DNA of 20,311 bases from JBCCJA01 sp039045975 (GTDB lineage Bacteria; Planctomycetota; Planctomycetia; Planctomycetales; Planctomycetaceae). Shown here in pieces: positions 7,806 through 14,954 of the stretch. Positions within the stretch are counted from its first letter, which is position 1. Every line of letters begins with the position of its first letter. The notes below the pieces were generated by a model. The model had not been told where the DNA came from and did no database searches. It worked only from the letters and a program-made list of their open reading frames with translations. The DNA is taken from the NCBI GenBank assembly GCA_039045975.1, contig JBCCJA010000065.1, forward strand, positions 1-20,311. Direction: 5' to 3'. The position numbers and the translations under genes were made by a program.

Positions 7806-7890
7806 CAGATCCGTTGATTCGGTTTTCAGGCCAAATCGACGCCGATTGGCAAAGTTTTCGTGCCCTCGGCATGCATTCTCAACAATTTAC

Positions 7891-7902
7891 CTCGGCGCCG
7901 AA
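7891..7902. promoter_or_regulatory. Palindromic site copy 1 (CTCGGCGCCGAA)
   Basis: One mismatch from the perfect 12-bp palindrome TTCGGCGCCGAA found twice more downstream. It lies about 114-125 bp upstream of the predicted minus-strand start and 114 bp before the activator's ATG. Confidence 0.5.
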
Positions 7903-7915
7903 GAGGGGCGATTGA

Positions 7916-7927
7916 TTCGGCGCCGAA
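7916..7927. promoter_or_regulatory. Palindromic site copy 2 (TTCGGCGCCGAA)
   Basis: Perfect 12-bp palindrome whose start is 25 bp from the start of copy 1. One base later AATCGACA follows, an 8-mer that also follows copy 3. It is a probable binding site for a dimeric regulator, plausibly the Fis-type HTH of the adjacent activator. Confidence 0.55.
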
Positions 7928-7952
7928 GAATCGACACCGTGATCAGCGCACA

Positions 7953-7966
7953 TTTCGGCGCCGAAA
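7953..7966. promoter_or_regulatory. Palindromic site copy 3 (14-bp TTTCGGCGCCGAAA)
   Basis: The same core extended by one base on each side, 38 bp from copy 2 and 50 bp before the activator's ATG. Three related palindromes within 76 bp of otherwise AT-richer intergenic DNA indicate a multi-site operator or enhancer. Confidence 0.55.
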
Positions 7967-8015
7967 CGACGAATCGACAAAATTCCCAGACGACGCAAAT
8001 CACCCATTCGACGGA

Positions 8016-11000
8016 ATGAGACTGACCCCACGTCTGCGGCTGATCACATTCGCCGGGCTTACCCTAGCGACCGCATGGGGGGCCTTCGGTTTCCTGACCG
8101 TCGTCCGCGACGTCCGTATCCGGACGCTTCTGGACGCGACCGGGACCGACGAGGCCGGGCTCGTGATCGAACGGACGGCCGGGTCTCGCGTCGCGGGAGG
8201 TGCGGACGCGCCCGGTCCGGCGGTCGGTGACCGGCTCATCAGTCTGGCCGGACGCCCGACCGCGAGCGTGTTCGACCTGTTCGACGTCCAGGATCTGCTG
8301 TTCAGTCCGCCCGAGAAGCTGATCGACCGCGTCGACTCCGGCACCGACTGGCCGCGTAACGGCGGCCGCCTGCAGCCGATCGTCTTCGACGGGGCCGACT
8401 GGTGGGTGAAGGCCCGCTACGTCGAGGCCGGGTCCGACGTCGAGCGGGAGGCGTTCCTGCTCGTCCAGGGCGTACCCTGGGGCGGGCTGGCGATCACGCT
8501 GCTGTGGGCCGTCTTCCAGGTGTCCGTGTTTCTGTTGGCGGGCGTGTCGTGGTGGTACCGGCCGTTCGACCCCTCGGCCCGTTCCTTCTTCTTCATGACA
8601 GGGACGACGCTCGGCGCGTACGTCGGGGCGTTGCACTGGTGGGCGGCGGCGAACTCGCTGTTCGTGCTCGCCCCGTTCGCGATCTATGCGTTCTTCCTGC
8701 CCGCGGTGTCGGTGCACCTGGCGTTGACGTTCCCGCGGCTGGTCCCGGTCGCGTTGAGCGACCGCCGGCTCACGACCGGGCTGCTGTATGTCGGGCCGGT
8801 CGTCGCGACGGCGGGCTTTCTGGCGTTCCTGGTCTACGCCTCGTGGGCGGGCGGGGAGGCGTCGGCGGTCGGCCGTGACCGTTTCGTCCTGTGGGTGCTC
8901 AGCCTGTCGATCCAAGTCTTCGCGGTCGTCGCGTTCCTGCACTATCTGGCGATGGTCGTGATCTTGGCGTTCGGCTGGCGACAGGCCTCGGGCGACATGC
9001 GACGGTCGGCCGGCTGGCTGCTCGGCGCCGCGACCGCGACCGCGATCCCGATCGGCTACACAGTCACGCTCGCCTGGGCCGACCCGGCCGAGTTCGCATT
9101 CGGCGGCGCCCGCCTGCCGATGTTGATCGCCGCGGTGCTGTTCGCGACCGGTTACGTCATCGGCCTCGGCCCGTCGAAGTTGACGACGTTGGAAGCGGCG
9201 GCGGGCCGGGGGTCGAAATATCTGCTCGCCAGCGGCGGGCTGGCGGCGGCGTTCGTTCTCGCCGTCGGGCTGCTGTTGTTCGCGCAGGGGCGTTTCGACC
9301 GGGCGGCGGCGTCAGGCGGGCTCGTGCCGGCCGCGACGATCGCGACGCTGCTCGTCGTTGCCGTGCTGCTTTGGCTCCGCGACCGGGCCCAGGACGCGGT
9401 CGACCGGCGGTTCTTCCGCGACAAGTACCAACTCGACGTGACGCTGCGGGGCGTGAACAGCGCCGTCGTCGACGAGTCGGACCCGCAGACGCTGACGCGT
9501 CAGATGCTCGCGTCGTGCCGGAACGCGCTCGGCGTCGATTATGCCGCGCTCTACCGGGTCGATGACGGCGGGGACGACGGGCGGCAGTTCTCGCTCGTCG
9601 CGGTCGACGGTGAGGGCGACGGCGGGCGGCCGCCGGTGATCGCCGCCGACGGCGGACTCGTCCGGGCGCTCGCCGAGGGCGGCGTCCGCCGCTCGGTCGC
9701 CGCGTCGGCGACGCGGCATCCCTCGGCCCAGCGTGTGCTCCGGGCCGTCGACGCGTCGGTGCTCTATCCGCTGCCGGGGCAGTCGCGTGTCGGCGGATTC
9801 CTCGCGCTCGGCCGCACGGCGAAAGACGTCCCGCTTTCTGCCGAAGACCTGACCCTGCTCGACGCGGTGACGCACGTGCTCGCGGCCGCGACCGGGCTGC
9901 ACGAGCGGTTCGAGGTCGAACTCCGCCGCCGGGCCGACACGATCGAGTCGCTCGAACGCCAACTGACGGGGCTTCGGAGCGAGTTGGCCGGCACGTACGC
10001 GGCCGACGCCGAGCCCGAACGGGGCGACGCCGACGCGGCCGAAAGAGTGGTCGGCGGCGGGCACGCGATCCGCGCCGTGCTGGCCTCGGCCCGCAAGGTC
10101 GCCGACAGCAAGACGACGGTCCTGATCCGCGGCGAGAGCGGCACGGGGAAAGAGCTGTTGGCGGAGTCGATCCACGAAAACAGCGGCCGTCGCGGCGGGC
10201 CGTTGGTGAAAGTCAACTGCGCTGCGCTCGCGCCCGGCGTGCTCGAAAGCGAGCTGTTCGGGCACGTCAAAGGCGCCTTCACCGGGGCCGACCGCGACAA
10301 GCCGGGGCGGTTCCGGGCCGCCGAGGGCGGCACGCTGTTCCTCGACGAGGTCGGCGACATCCCGGCCGAGACCCAGGTCAAACTGCTGCGGGCGTTGCAG
10401 GAGCGGTGCGTCGAACCGGTCGGCAGCCACGAGAGCGTCGACGTCGACGTCCGCGTCGTCGCGGCGACCAACCGCGACCTGGAGAAGATGATCGCGGCCG
10501 GGACTTTCCGCGAAGACCTGTTCTATCGCCTGAACGTCGTGACGCTGACGCTACCGCCGCTGCGGGAGCGGGTCGAAGACCTCGAGGAGTTGGCGATCGC
10601 GTTCCTGCACCGGTCGGCCCGCGAGTCGGGGCGGGCCGTCGTCGGTTTCGGCGACGGCGTCCTCGCGTCGCTCGCCCGTTACGACTGGCCGGGCAACATC
10701 CGCGAATTGCGGAACGTGGTCGAGCGGGCCGTCGTGCTCGCCGACGGGTCGCTCGTCGAGACGGCCGACCTGCCGGCCGACTTCTCGGCCCTGTCCGGCA
10801 AACCGCGGCGGCGTCGCGTGAGGTCGGAACAGGTGCCGCCGCGGCCGGTCGCGTCACGGCCGTCGCTGTCGCCGCCGGCTGATCGCCCCGACAACGCGTC
10901 GCCGCGGGAGGACGCCGGCCAGGCGATCGGCGACCGGGATCAACTCGCGCGAGTCCTCGCCGAGTGCGGCGGGAACAAGGCGGCCGCGGCTCGAAGACTC

Positions 11001-11054
11001 GGCATCGCCCGGAGCACGTTGTTCAGTCAGCTGAAGAAGCACGGCATCGGCTGA
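8016..11054 (+). CDS. Membrane-embedded sigma-54 transcriptional activator (PDZ-like/multi-TM/GAF/AAA+/HTH)
   Basis: 1012-aa bacterial enhancer-binding protein. One hydrophobic helix at about 8-26 comes first, then an extracytoplasmic PDZ-like segment (about 45-95, GDRLISLAGRPTASVFDL). About nine more membrane helices lie between 155 and 453. The linker DRRFFRDKYQ, typical of membrane sensor kinases, is at about 463. A GAF-like domain (about 480-610) and a coiled coil (about 615-660) follow. The AAA+ domain has Walker A GESGTGKE (706-713), the sigma-54 contact loop GAFTGA (753-758), Walker B LFLDE (774-778) and the late motif YDWPGNIRELRNV. The last 40 residues are a Fis-type helix-turn-helix (NKAAAARRLGIARSTLFSQL). 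It has no receiver domain, so it should sense and act in one polypeptide. ATG 8016 is preferred because the open frame upstream (GTG 7860) only translates the palindrome-containing promoter. Confidence 0.92.
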   Translation: MRLTPRLRLITFAGLTLATAWGAFGFLTVVRDVRIRTLLDATGTDEAGLVIERTAGSRVAGGADAPGPAVGDRLISLAGRPTASVFDLFDVQDLLFSPPEKLIDRVDSGTDWPRNGGRLQPIVFDGADWWVKARYVEAGSDVEREAFLLVQGVPWGGLAITLLWAVFQVSVFLLAGVSWWYRPFDPSARSFFFMTGTTLGAYVGALHWWAAANSLFVLAPFAIYAFFLPAVSVHLALTFPRLVPVALSDRRLTTGLLYVGPVVATAGFLAFLVYASWAGGEASAVGRDRFVLWVLSLSIQVFAVVAFLHYLAMVVILAFGWRQASGDMRRSAGWLLGAATATAIPIGYTVTLAWADPAEFAFGGARLPMLIAAVLFATGYVIGLGPSKLTTLEAAAGRGSKYLLASGGLAAAFVLAVGLLLFAQGRFDRAAASGGLVPAATIATLLVVAVLLWLRDRAQDAVDRRFFRDKYQLDVTLRGVNSAVVDESDPQTLTRQMLASCRNALGVDYAALYRVDDGGDDGRQFSLVAVDGEGDGGRPPVIAADGGLVRALAEGGVRRSVAASATRHPSAQRVLRAVDASVLYPLPGQSRVGGFLALGRTAKDVPLSAEDLTLLDAVTHVLAAATGLHERFEVELRRRADTIESLERQLTGLRSELAGTYAADAEPERGDADAAERVVGGGHAIRAVLASARKVADSKTTVLIRGESGTGKELLAESIHENSGRRGGPLVKVNCAALAPGVLESELFGHVKGAFTGADRDKPGRFRAAEGGTLFLDEVGDIPAETQVKLLRALQERCVEPVGSHESVDVDVRVVAATNRDLEKMIAAGTFREDLFYRLNVVTLTLPPLRERVEDLEELAIAFLHRSARESGRAVVGFGDGVLASLARYDWPGNIRELRNVVERAVVLADGSLVETADLPADFSALSGKPRRRRVRSEQVPPRPVASRPSLSPPADRPDNASPREDAGQAIGDRDQLARVLAECGGNKAAAARRLGIARSTLFSQLKKHGIG

Positions 11055-11087
11055 CCCGGCGGGCCCCGAAAGGCCTACAGGGAGTGC

Positions 11088-11106
11088 CTGAGCGGCCAGC
11101 GCTCAG
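11088..11106. terminator. Hairpin between convergent genes
   Basis: CTGAGC and GCTCAG form a 6-bp stem with a 7-nt loop at the junction of the activator gene and the CvpA-like gene, overlapping the latter's stop. No T-run follows on either strand, so termination is only suggested by position. Confidence 0.25.
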
Positions 11107-11834
11107 AGTGCCGACCGGCCCGACCCGGAAGACGCCGGGGCGAAGTCGTCGGCCGGCAGGCCGCCCCCGGAGACGCCCACGCCGCCGCTGTACGCCGCCC
11201 GTCGGTCGGCGTGGCGGATCACGAACGACGGGAAAAGCGCTTCGTTCGCGTTCAGCGGCCGACCGGCCTCGTCGAAGACCTCGATGCCGTACTGCGCCGC
11301 GGACCGGCCGTCGAAGACCTGACCGGGGCCGCTGTTGAACGGCTTCTCGGTCAGATACTGCATCAGGCCGAGCCATTGGCGGTCGGGCGCGAACGTCGGG
11401 ATGCCGAACAGGCCTGGGCGTTCCGGCGAGAAGCCGAGGAACTCGCGGGGCAGGGCGGAGACGTGCAGCCCGACCATAAGCACCGCCGCGGTCGCGTACC
11501 CGGTCAGCAGGCTGCAGACCCACCGCCCGACCTCGTGCGCGGTCGCGTCGACGTTGACGTAGACCGGAGACATGAATTCACAAGCCAGCCGGGCGAGCGT
11601 CGTCAGCCCGCCGAACAGGACCAGGAAGGCGATCACGTCCGCCGAGCGGCCGACCGCGCTCGTGCCGTCCATCAGCGCCGCGAGCGGCTCGTAGAAATTC
11701 GTCGCGAGGATGCCGCCGAAGAGAGTGCAGAGCAGAACGATGCCCGCCTCGACGGCGCCTCCGGCGGCGACGCAGTAAGTCACCACGGCGACGACGAGCA
11801 ACGCGGCGATGTCGATCAGCGGGGCGCCTGCCAT
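11103..11834 (-). CDS. CvpA-family membrane protein with long C-terminal extension
   Basis: 243-aa protein resembling the CvpA (colicin V production) family, whose members are small inner-membrane proteins needed in enterobacteria for envelope function. Four hydrophobic segments occupy the first 130 residues: IDIAALLVVAVVTYCVAA, AGIVLLCTLFGGILATNF, DVIAFLVLFGGLTTLARL and WVCSLLTGYATAAVLMVG. The remaining 110 residues are soluble (FGIPTFAPDRQWLGLMQYL) and end in a Gly/Ser-rich tail; a usual CvpA is about 160-190 aa. It starts 51 bp after the secretion ATPase and is the last gene of the minus-strand run. Assignment is from topology and the N-terminal pattern. Confidence 0.65.
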   Translation of the reverse strand: MAGAPLIDIAALLVVAVVTYCVAAGGAVEAGIVLLCTLFGGILATNFYEPLAALMDGTSAVGRSADVIAFLVLFGGLTTLARLACEFMSPVYVNVDATAHEVGRWVCSLLTGYATAAVLMVGLHVSALPREFLGFSPERPGLFGIPTFAPDRQWLGLMQYLTEKPFNSGPGQVFDGRSAAQYGIEVFDEAGRPLNANEALFPSFVIRHADRRAAYSGGVGVSGGGLPADDFAPASSGSGRSAL

Positions 11835-11885
11835 CTCGTGACGTCCGGTCGGTGGGGCTTCGGGGTTTGGGCGTAGTCCGGGGGA

Positions 11886-13682
11886 CTACTTGGTAACGCG
11901 GAGCAGCTCGTCCATCGAGGTCAGCCCTTTGACCGCGAGGCGGAGGCCGTCTTCCTTCATCGACTTCAGCCCGGCCTTGCGGGCCTCGGCCCGGATCGCC
12001 GGGAGCGACGCCCGCTCGCGGACCATTTCGCCGATCCGCTCGGTCACGGTGAGCACCTCGAATACGCCGACGCGGCCGAGGTATCCGGTGCCGCTGCAGG
12101 TCTCGCAGATGCTGTTGGCGTCCTGTTGCGCCCGGAAAAGTCGACGGACCTGTTGGCTCGACAGGCCGACCCGCTCGATCGCCTCGGGCTTGACCGCGTA
12201 CGGGATCTTGCAATCGGGGCAGAGCTTTCTGACCAGCCGCTGGCCGACGACGGCCGACAACGCGTTCGCGACCGTGTGCGTATCGATGCCGAGTTCGACG
12301 AGCCGGTAAAGCGCCGTCAGTGTGTCGTTCGCGTGGATTGTTGAGAGCACGAGGTGGCCGGTGTTCGCGGCCTGGCAGGCGATCTCTGCGGTCTCGGCGT
12401 CGCGGATCTCGCCGACGAGGACGACGTCGGGGTCTTGCCGCAGGACCGACCGCAGCGTCGTCGCGAAGGTCTGCCCGGCGCCGCGGTCGATCTCGATCTG
12501 GTTGATCCCGCCGAGGCGGTACTCGATCGGGTCTTCGATCGTGATGATATTTCGTTCGGTCCGGTCGAACGTGTGCAACGCCGCGTACAGCGTCGTCGAC
12601 TTACCGGCGCCGGTCGGCCCGCAGACGATCATCAGTCCGTGCGGCTGGGCCAGCGTCGCCATGATCGGGTCGAGCACGCTCTTCCGCATGCCGAGCCGCT
12701 TCAGGTCGATCGGCGTGTTGCCCTGGTCGAGGATACGCAGGGAGACCTTCTCGCCTCCGCCGGTGCCCTGCGTCGCGACACGGAAGTCGATGCGTCGGCC
12801 CTCGACCTCGGCGCGGAAGCTGCCGTCCTGCGGCTTGCGGCGTTCGGTGATGTCCATCGCCGAGAGGACTTTGACGACGTTCAGGACCGCCTGGCCCGTG
12901 TCGGTCGAGAACGCCTCGCCCGGCTGCATGACGCCGTCGATGCGGAGCCGGACGGCGAACTCGTCCTCGGTCGGTTCGAGGTGCACGTCGGTCGCGCGGC
13001 GGACGATCGCGTCGTAGACGAGCTCGCGGGCCGACATGTAGCCCTTGGAAGACTCGACCTGGGCCGAGCGGTCTTCGGCCGACTCGCCGGTGACGCTCTT
13101 CCCGATGAACGTGATCGGCGGCCCCGCGTCGGCGGCGATCTGCTCGCCCGAGCCGATGCGGATACCGATCTTCGCCAGCAGCCTCCGTGACACCTTCCCG
13201 AGGTGGTCGGGCGTCATCACCTGGGCCGAAGGCGGGACACGCCCGTTCCGCTCGGCGATGTACAGGCCGAGCGGCGCCCCGGCCAGGAACATGCACGCGA
13301 GGTGCCCGACGAACGCGCTCGGCATGACCAGCGTCATCAGTAACGCCGGGACGCCGGCGGCGAACATCGCCGTGTTCCAAAAGATCGGCCGGACCTTCAG
13401 GCCTTCGCTGTCGTCGTTGACCCAGGCGGCGACTTTGACCCACAGGAAGAACAGCACCAACGCCGGCAGGAACCCGACGAGGTTCAGGTACCCGCCCCCG
13501 CGGGACCCGGGGTAGTTGCCGCGGTAGAACCCGTCAGGGGACGGGGCGAACGTCGTCACCGACGCGACCGACGTCGCCGTCGTCGACTCCCCGGGAGCCG
13601 GCTGGGCCGACGCGGTCGACGCGGCGGCGAACAACAGCGCGGCGGCCGCCGGCACCCACAGGCTGGTCCCACGGACGCGCAT
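11886..13682 (-). CDS. GspE/PilB-type secretion ATPase with membrane-spanning N-terminus
   Basis: 598-aa ATPase of the type II secretion/type IV pilus assembly family. The C-terminal 380 residues are canonical: Walker A GPTGAGKST (355-363), Asp box TIEDPIE (381-387), Walker B VVLVGEIRD (420-428), His box STIHANDT (447-454) and the tetracysteine zinc site C488/C491 and C526/C529. These residues point to the GspE/PilB extension-motor branch. Instead of the soluble N1E/MshEN domain, the first 150 residues hold a signal-peptide-like start (LWVPAAAALLFAAASTASA), then three hydrophobic helices at about 66-88, 100-120 and 123-143. ATG 13682 is fixed by GAGGAG 7 nt upstream. It would form a hexamer anchored to the membrane rather than recruited by a GspL/PilM partner. 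The PilT-like gene lies three genes upstream in the same run. Confidence 0.92.
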   Translation of the reverse strand: MRVRGTSLWVPAAAALLFAAASTASAQPAPGESTTATSVASVTTFAPSPDGFYRGNYPGSRGGGYLNLVGFLPALVLFFLWVKVAAWVNDDSEGLKVRPIFWNTAMFAAGVPALLMTLVMPSAFVGHLACMFLAGAPLGLYIAERNGRVPPSAQVMTPDHLGKVSRRLLAKIGIRIGSGEQIAADAGPPITFIGKSVTGESAEDRSAQVESSKGYMSARELVYDAIVRRATDVHLEPTEDEFAVRLRIDGVMQPGEAFSTDTGQAVLNVVKVLSAMDITERRKPQDGSFRAEVEGRRIDFRVATQGTGGGEKVSLRILDQGNTPIDLKRLGMRKSVLDPIMATLAQPHGLMIVCGPTGAGKSTTLYAALHTFDRTERNIITIEDPIEYRLGGINQIEIDRGAGQTFATTLRSVLRQDPDVVLVGEIRDAETAEIACQAANTGHLVLSTIHANDTLTALYRLVELGIDTHTVANALSAVVGQRLVRKLCPDCKIPYAVKPEAIERVGLSSQQVRRLFRAQQDANSICETCSGTGYLGRVGVFEVLTVTERIGEMVRERASLPAIRAEARKAGLKSMKEDGLRLAVKGLTSMDELLRVTK

Positions 13683-13689
13683 CGAAAGT

Positions 13690-13697
13690 CTCCTCCC
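13690..13697 (-). promoter_or_regulatory. Ribosome-binding site deciding start at 13682
   Basis: A strong GGGAGGAG-type site 7 nt before ATG 13682. It selects the start with the signal-like N-terminus over the longer open frame beginning at 13748. Confidence 0.7.
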
Positions 13698-13758
13698 CCG
13701 GACACGACTGCCGGAGGAGAATAGCCGATCACCCCCGTGTCGGACCATGGCCCGCTTT

Positions 13759-14271
13759 TCAACTGCGGTGCCGGTTGTGGCAGCCGTTGCAGTTGACCCA
13801 CCGGTTGAGCTGTCGCGTGGCGTCTGCGGGCGGCTCGCTCTCGCTCGCGGCGAGAGCCTTCGCGGCTTCCAGAAGCGACCCGGTACGGTCCCGCCAGGCG
13901 TCGAGATCGCCCTCGGGTGGTTCGGCGGCGTTCAGGTCGGTGTAGAGCGTCACGAGCTGGGCCTTCGCCTTCGCGGTCGCATTGCCGGTCCTGACGTCTT
14001 TGTAGAGCCCGCTTTTGTGGGCGAGCCACATGACCTCCGAGATCGAATAAGCCTCGCCGTCCTCCGGCTCGGGCAGGTCGGCGACCTCGACCGGCTCGGC
14101 GGGCTCCTCTTGCGGCGGTTCGGTCTCGTCTGCCGGCGGCGGGTCGGCAGGCGACTCGGGGGCCGCGACGGTCTCCGCGGGCTCGGTCGGAGCCCCGCCG
14201 CAACCGACGACGGCGAGACTGATTAGCGGGATAAGAAATACGGTCTTCGGGGACAGTGACTCCGGGTTCAT
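13759..14271 (-). CDS. Lipoprotein with C-terminal CxxCH haem c motif
   Basis: 170-aa probable lipoprotein. The signal ends in a lipobox (LAVVGC, Cys 24), followed by a 50-residue Pro/Glu-rich, negatively charged tether, then a helical domain starting ISEVMWLAHKSGLYKDVRTG. The C-terminus carries WVNCNGCHNRH, with CNGCH at 161-165, the covalent haem-binding motif of c-type cytochromes. The arrangement, a helical bundle with CxxCH near the end, resembles the small cytochrome c' / cytochrome c-556 layout, with haem at the last helix. It should be anchored on the periplasmic or outer side and could carry electrons or sense redox or gas ligands. It lies between the DinB-like gene and the secretion ATPase, with 76-87-bp gaps. 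The sixth ligand is not identified. Confidence 0.75.
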   Translation of the reverse strand: MNPESLSPKTVFLIPLISLAVVGCGGAPTEPAETVAAPESPADPPPADETEPPQEEPAEPVEVADLPEPEDGEAYSISEVMWLAHKSGLYKDVRTGNATAKAKAQLVTLYTDLNAAEPPEGDLDAWRDRTGSLLEAAKALAASESEPPADATRQLNRWVNCNGCHNRHRS

Positions 14272-14358
14272 CAGGGAGGACTCGGGACGCGGCTGCGGTC
14301 ACGGCGGGCGGCTGGCTGTGAGACCGCGGGGGAGGTGTCTCGTTCGATTCGGGTCGAT

Positions 14359-14874
14359 TCAAAAACGGGGCGGACGACCGGTCAGGCGTCGCCACACGGT
14401 GAGTTGGCCGGCATGGATACCGAAGTGGGGGCCGATCAGGAACGCGAGCATGTCGACCTGACGGGGCAGCTCCGGCGCGAACGACGTGTCGCGTGCGGCC
14501 GCCAGACGTTCGGGGTCGGCGTGCGGCAAGACGCGCGTCAGCTCGTCGACCGCGGCATCGAAGACGGCCATCAGATCGGCCTTACCGGGCGCGGCGTCGG
14601 GATCGGCCGGGACCGCCGCCGACCCGCCGCCGAACAGCGGGCCGTAAGACTTCGGGACCGGTGACTCGCCGCCACAAATCTTGACCGAGCTGCCGAGCGT
14701 CAGCGTGACGTGGCCGACGACCCACCAGGGCGTGTTCACTTCGGCCCCGGCGGGCTGTGTCGCGAACTCGTCTTCGCCGATTTCTGCGACGAGTCCCCGC
14801 AGATACGAGACGCTCCTCGCCAACTGCGGCAGCAGGAGGTCGGCGGTGGCGGCGGTCGATACGGCGTCGGCCAT
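14359..14874 (-). CDS. DinB-like four-helix protein (putative metal-dependent enzyme)
   Basis: 171-aa member of the DinB/YfiT-like superfamily: four-helix bundles that bind a divalent metal through three histidines. Some members are thiol-dependent transferases and many are uncharacterised. The expected histidines are present: His 55 in WWVVGHVTLTLG, and His 150 and His 154 in LIGPHFGIHAGQLTVWRRL, the characteristic last-helix pattern. Length fits the family (150-175 aa). It follows the PilT-like gene by 80 bp on the same strand. Nothing links it functionally to pilus genes, so co-transcription may be incidental. The substrate cannot be told from sequence. Confidence 0.8.
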   Translation of the reverse strand: MADAVSTAATADLLLPQLARSVSYLRGLVAEIGEDEFATQPAGAEVNTPWWVVGHVTLTLGSSVKICGGESPVPKSYGPLFGGGSAAVPADPDAAPGKADLMAVFDAAVDELTRVLPHADPERLAAARDTSFAPELPRQVDMLAFLIGPHFGIHAGQLTVWRRLTGRPPRF

Positions 14875-14954
14875 CGGCTGCGTCCCGGGGCGGGCGTGGC
14901 GTGATGGGGTGTTCTCTGCGTCCGACAGACTTTACGCGGTGGGTGCAGGACGCG

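Noticed and set aside
7846..7866. Plus-strand TTGGCA...GTGC as a sigma-54 promoter for the activator gene
   Set aside because: GG and GC are 12 nt apart instead of 10.
7860..8015. 52-residue N-terminal extension of the sigma-54 activator from GTG 7860
   Set aside because: It translates the palindrome-rich promoter into a basic, low-complexity sequence; ATG 8016 starts directly before the first membrane helix.
9312..10430. 372-codon minus-strand open frame
   Set aside because: Complement of the activator's GAF and AAA+ domains, which have full motif support.
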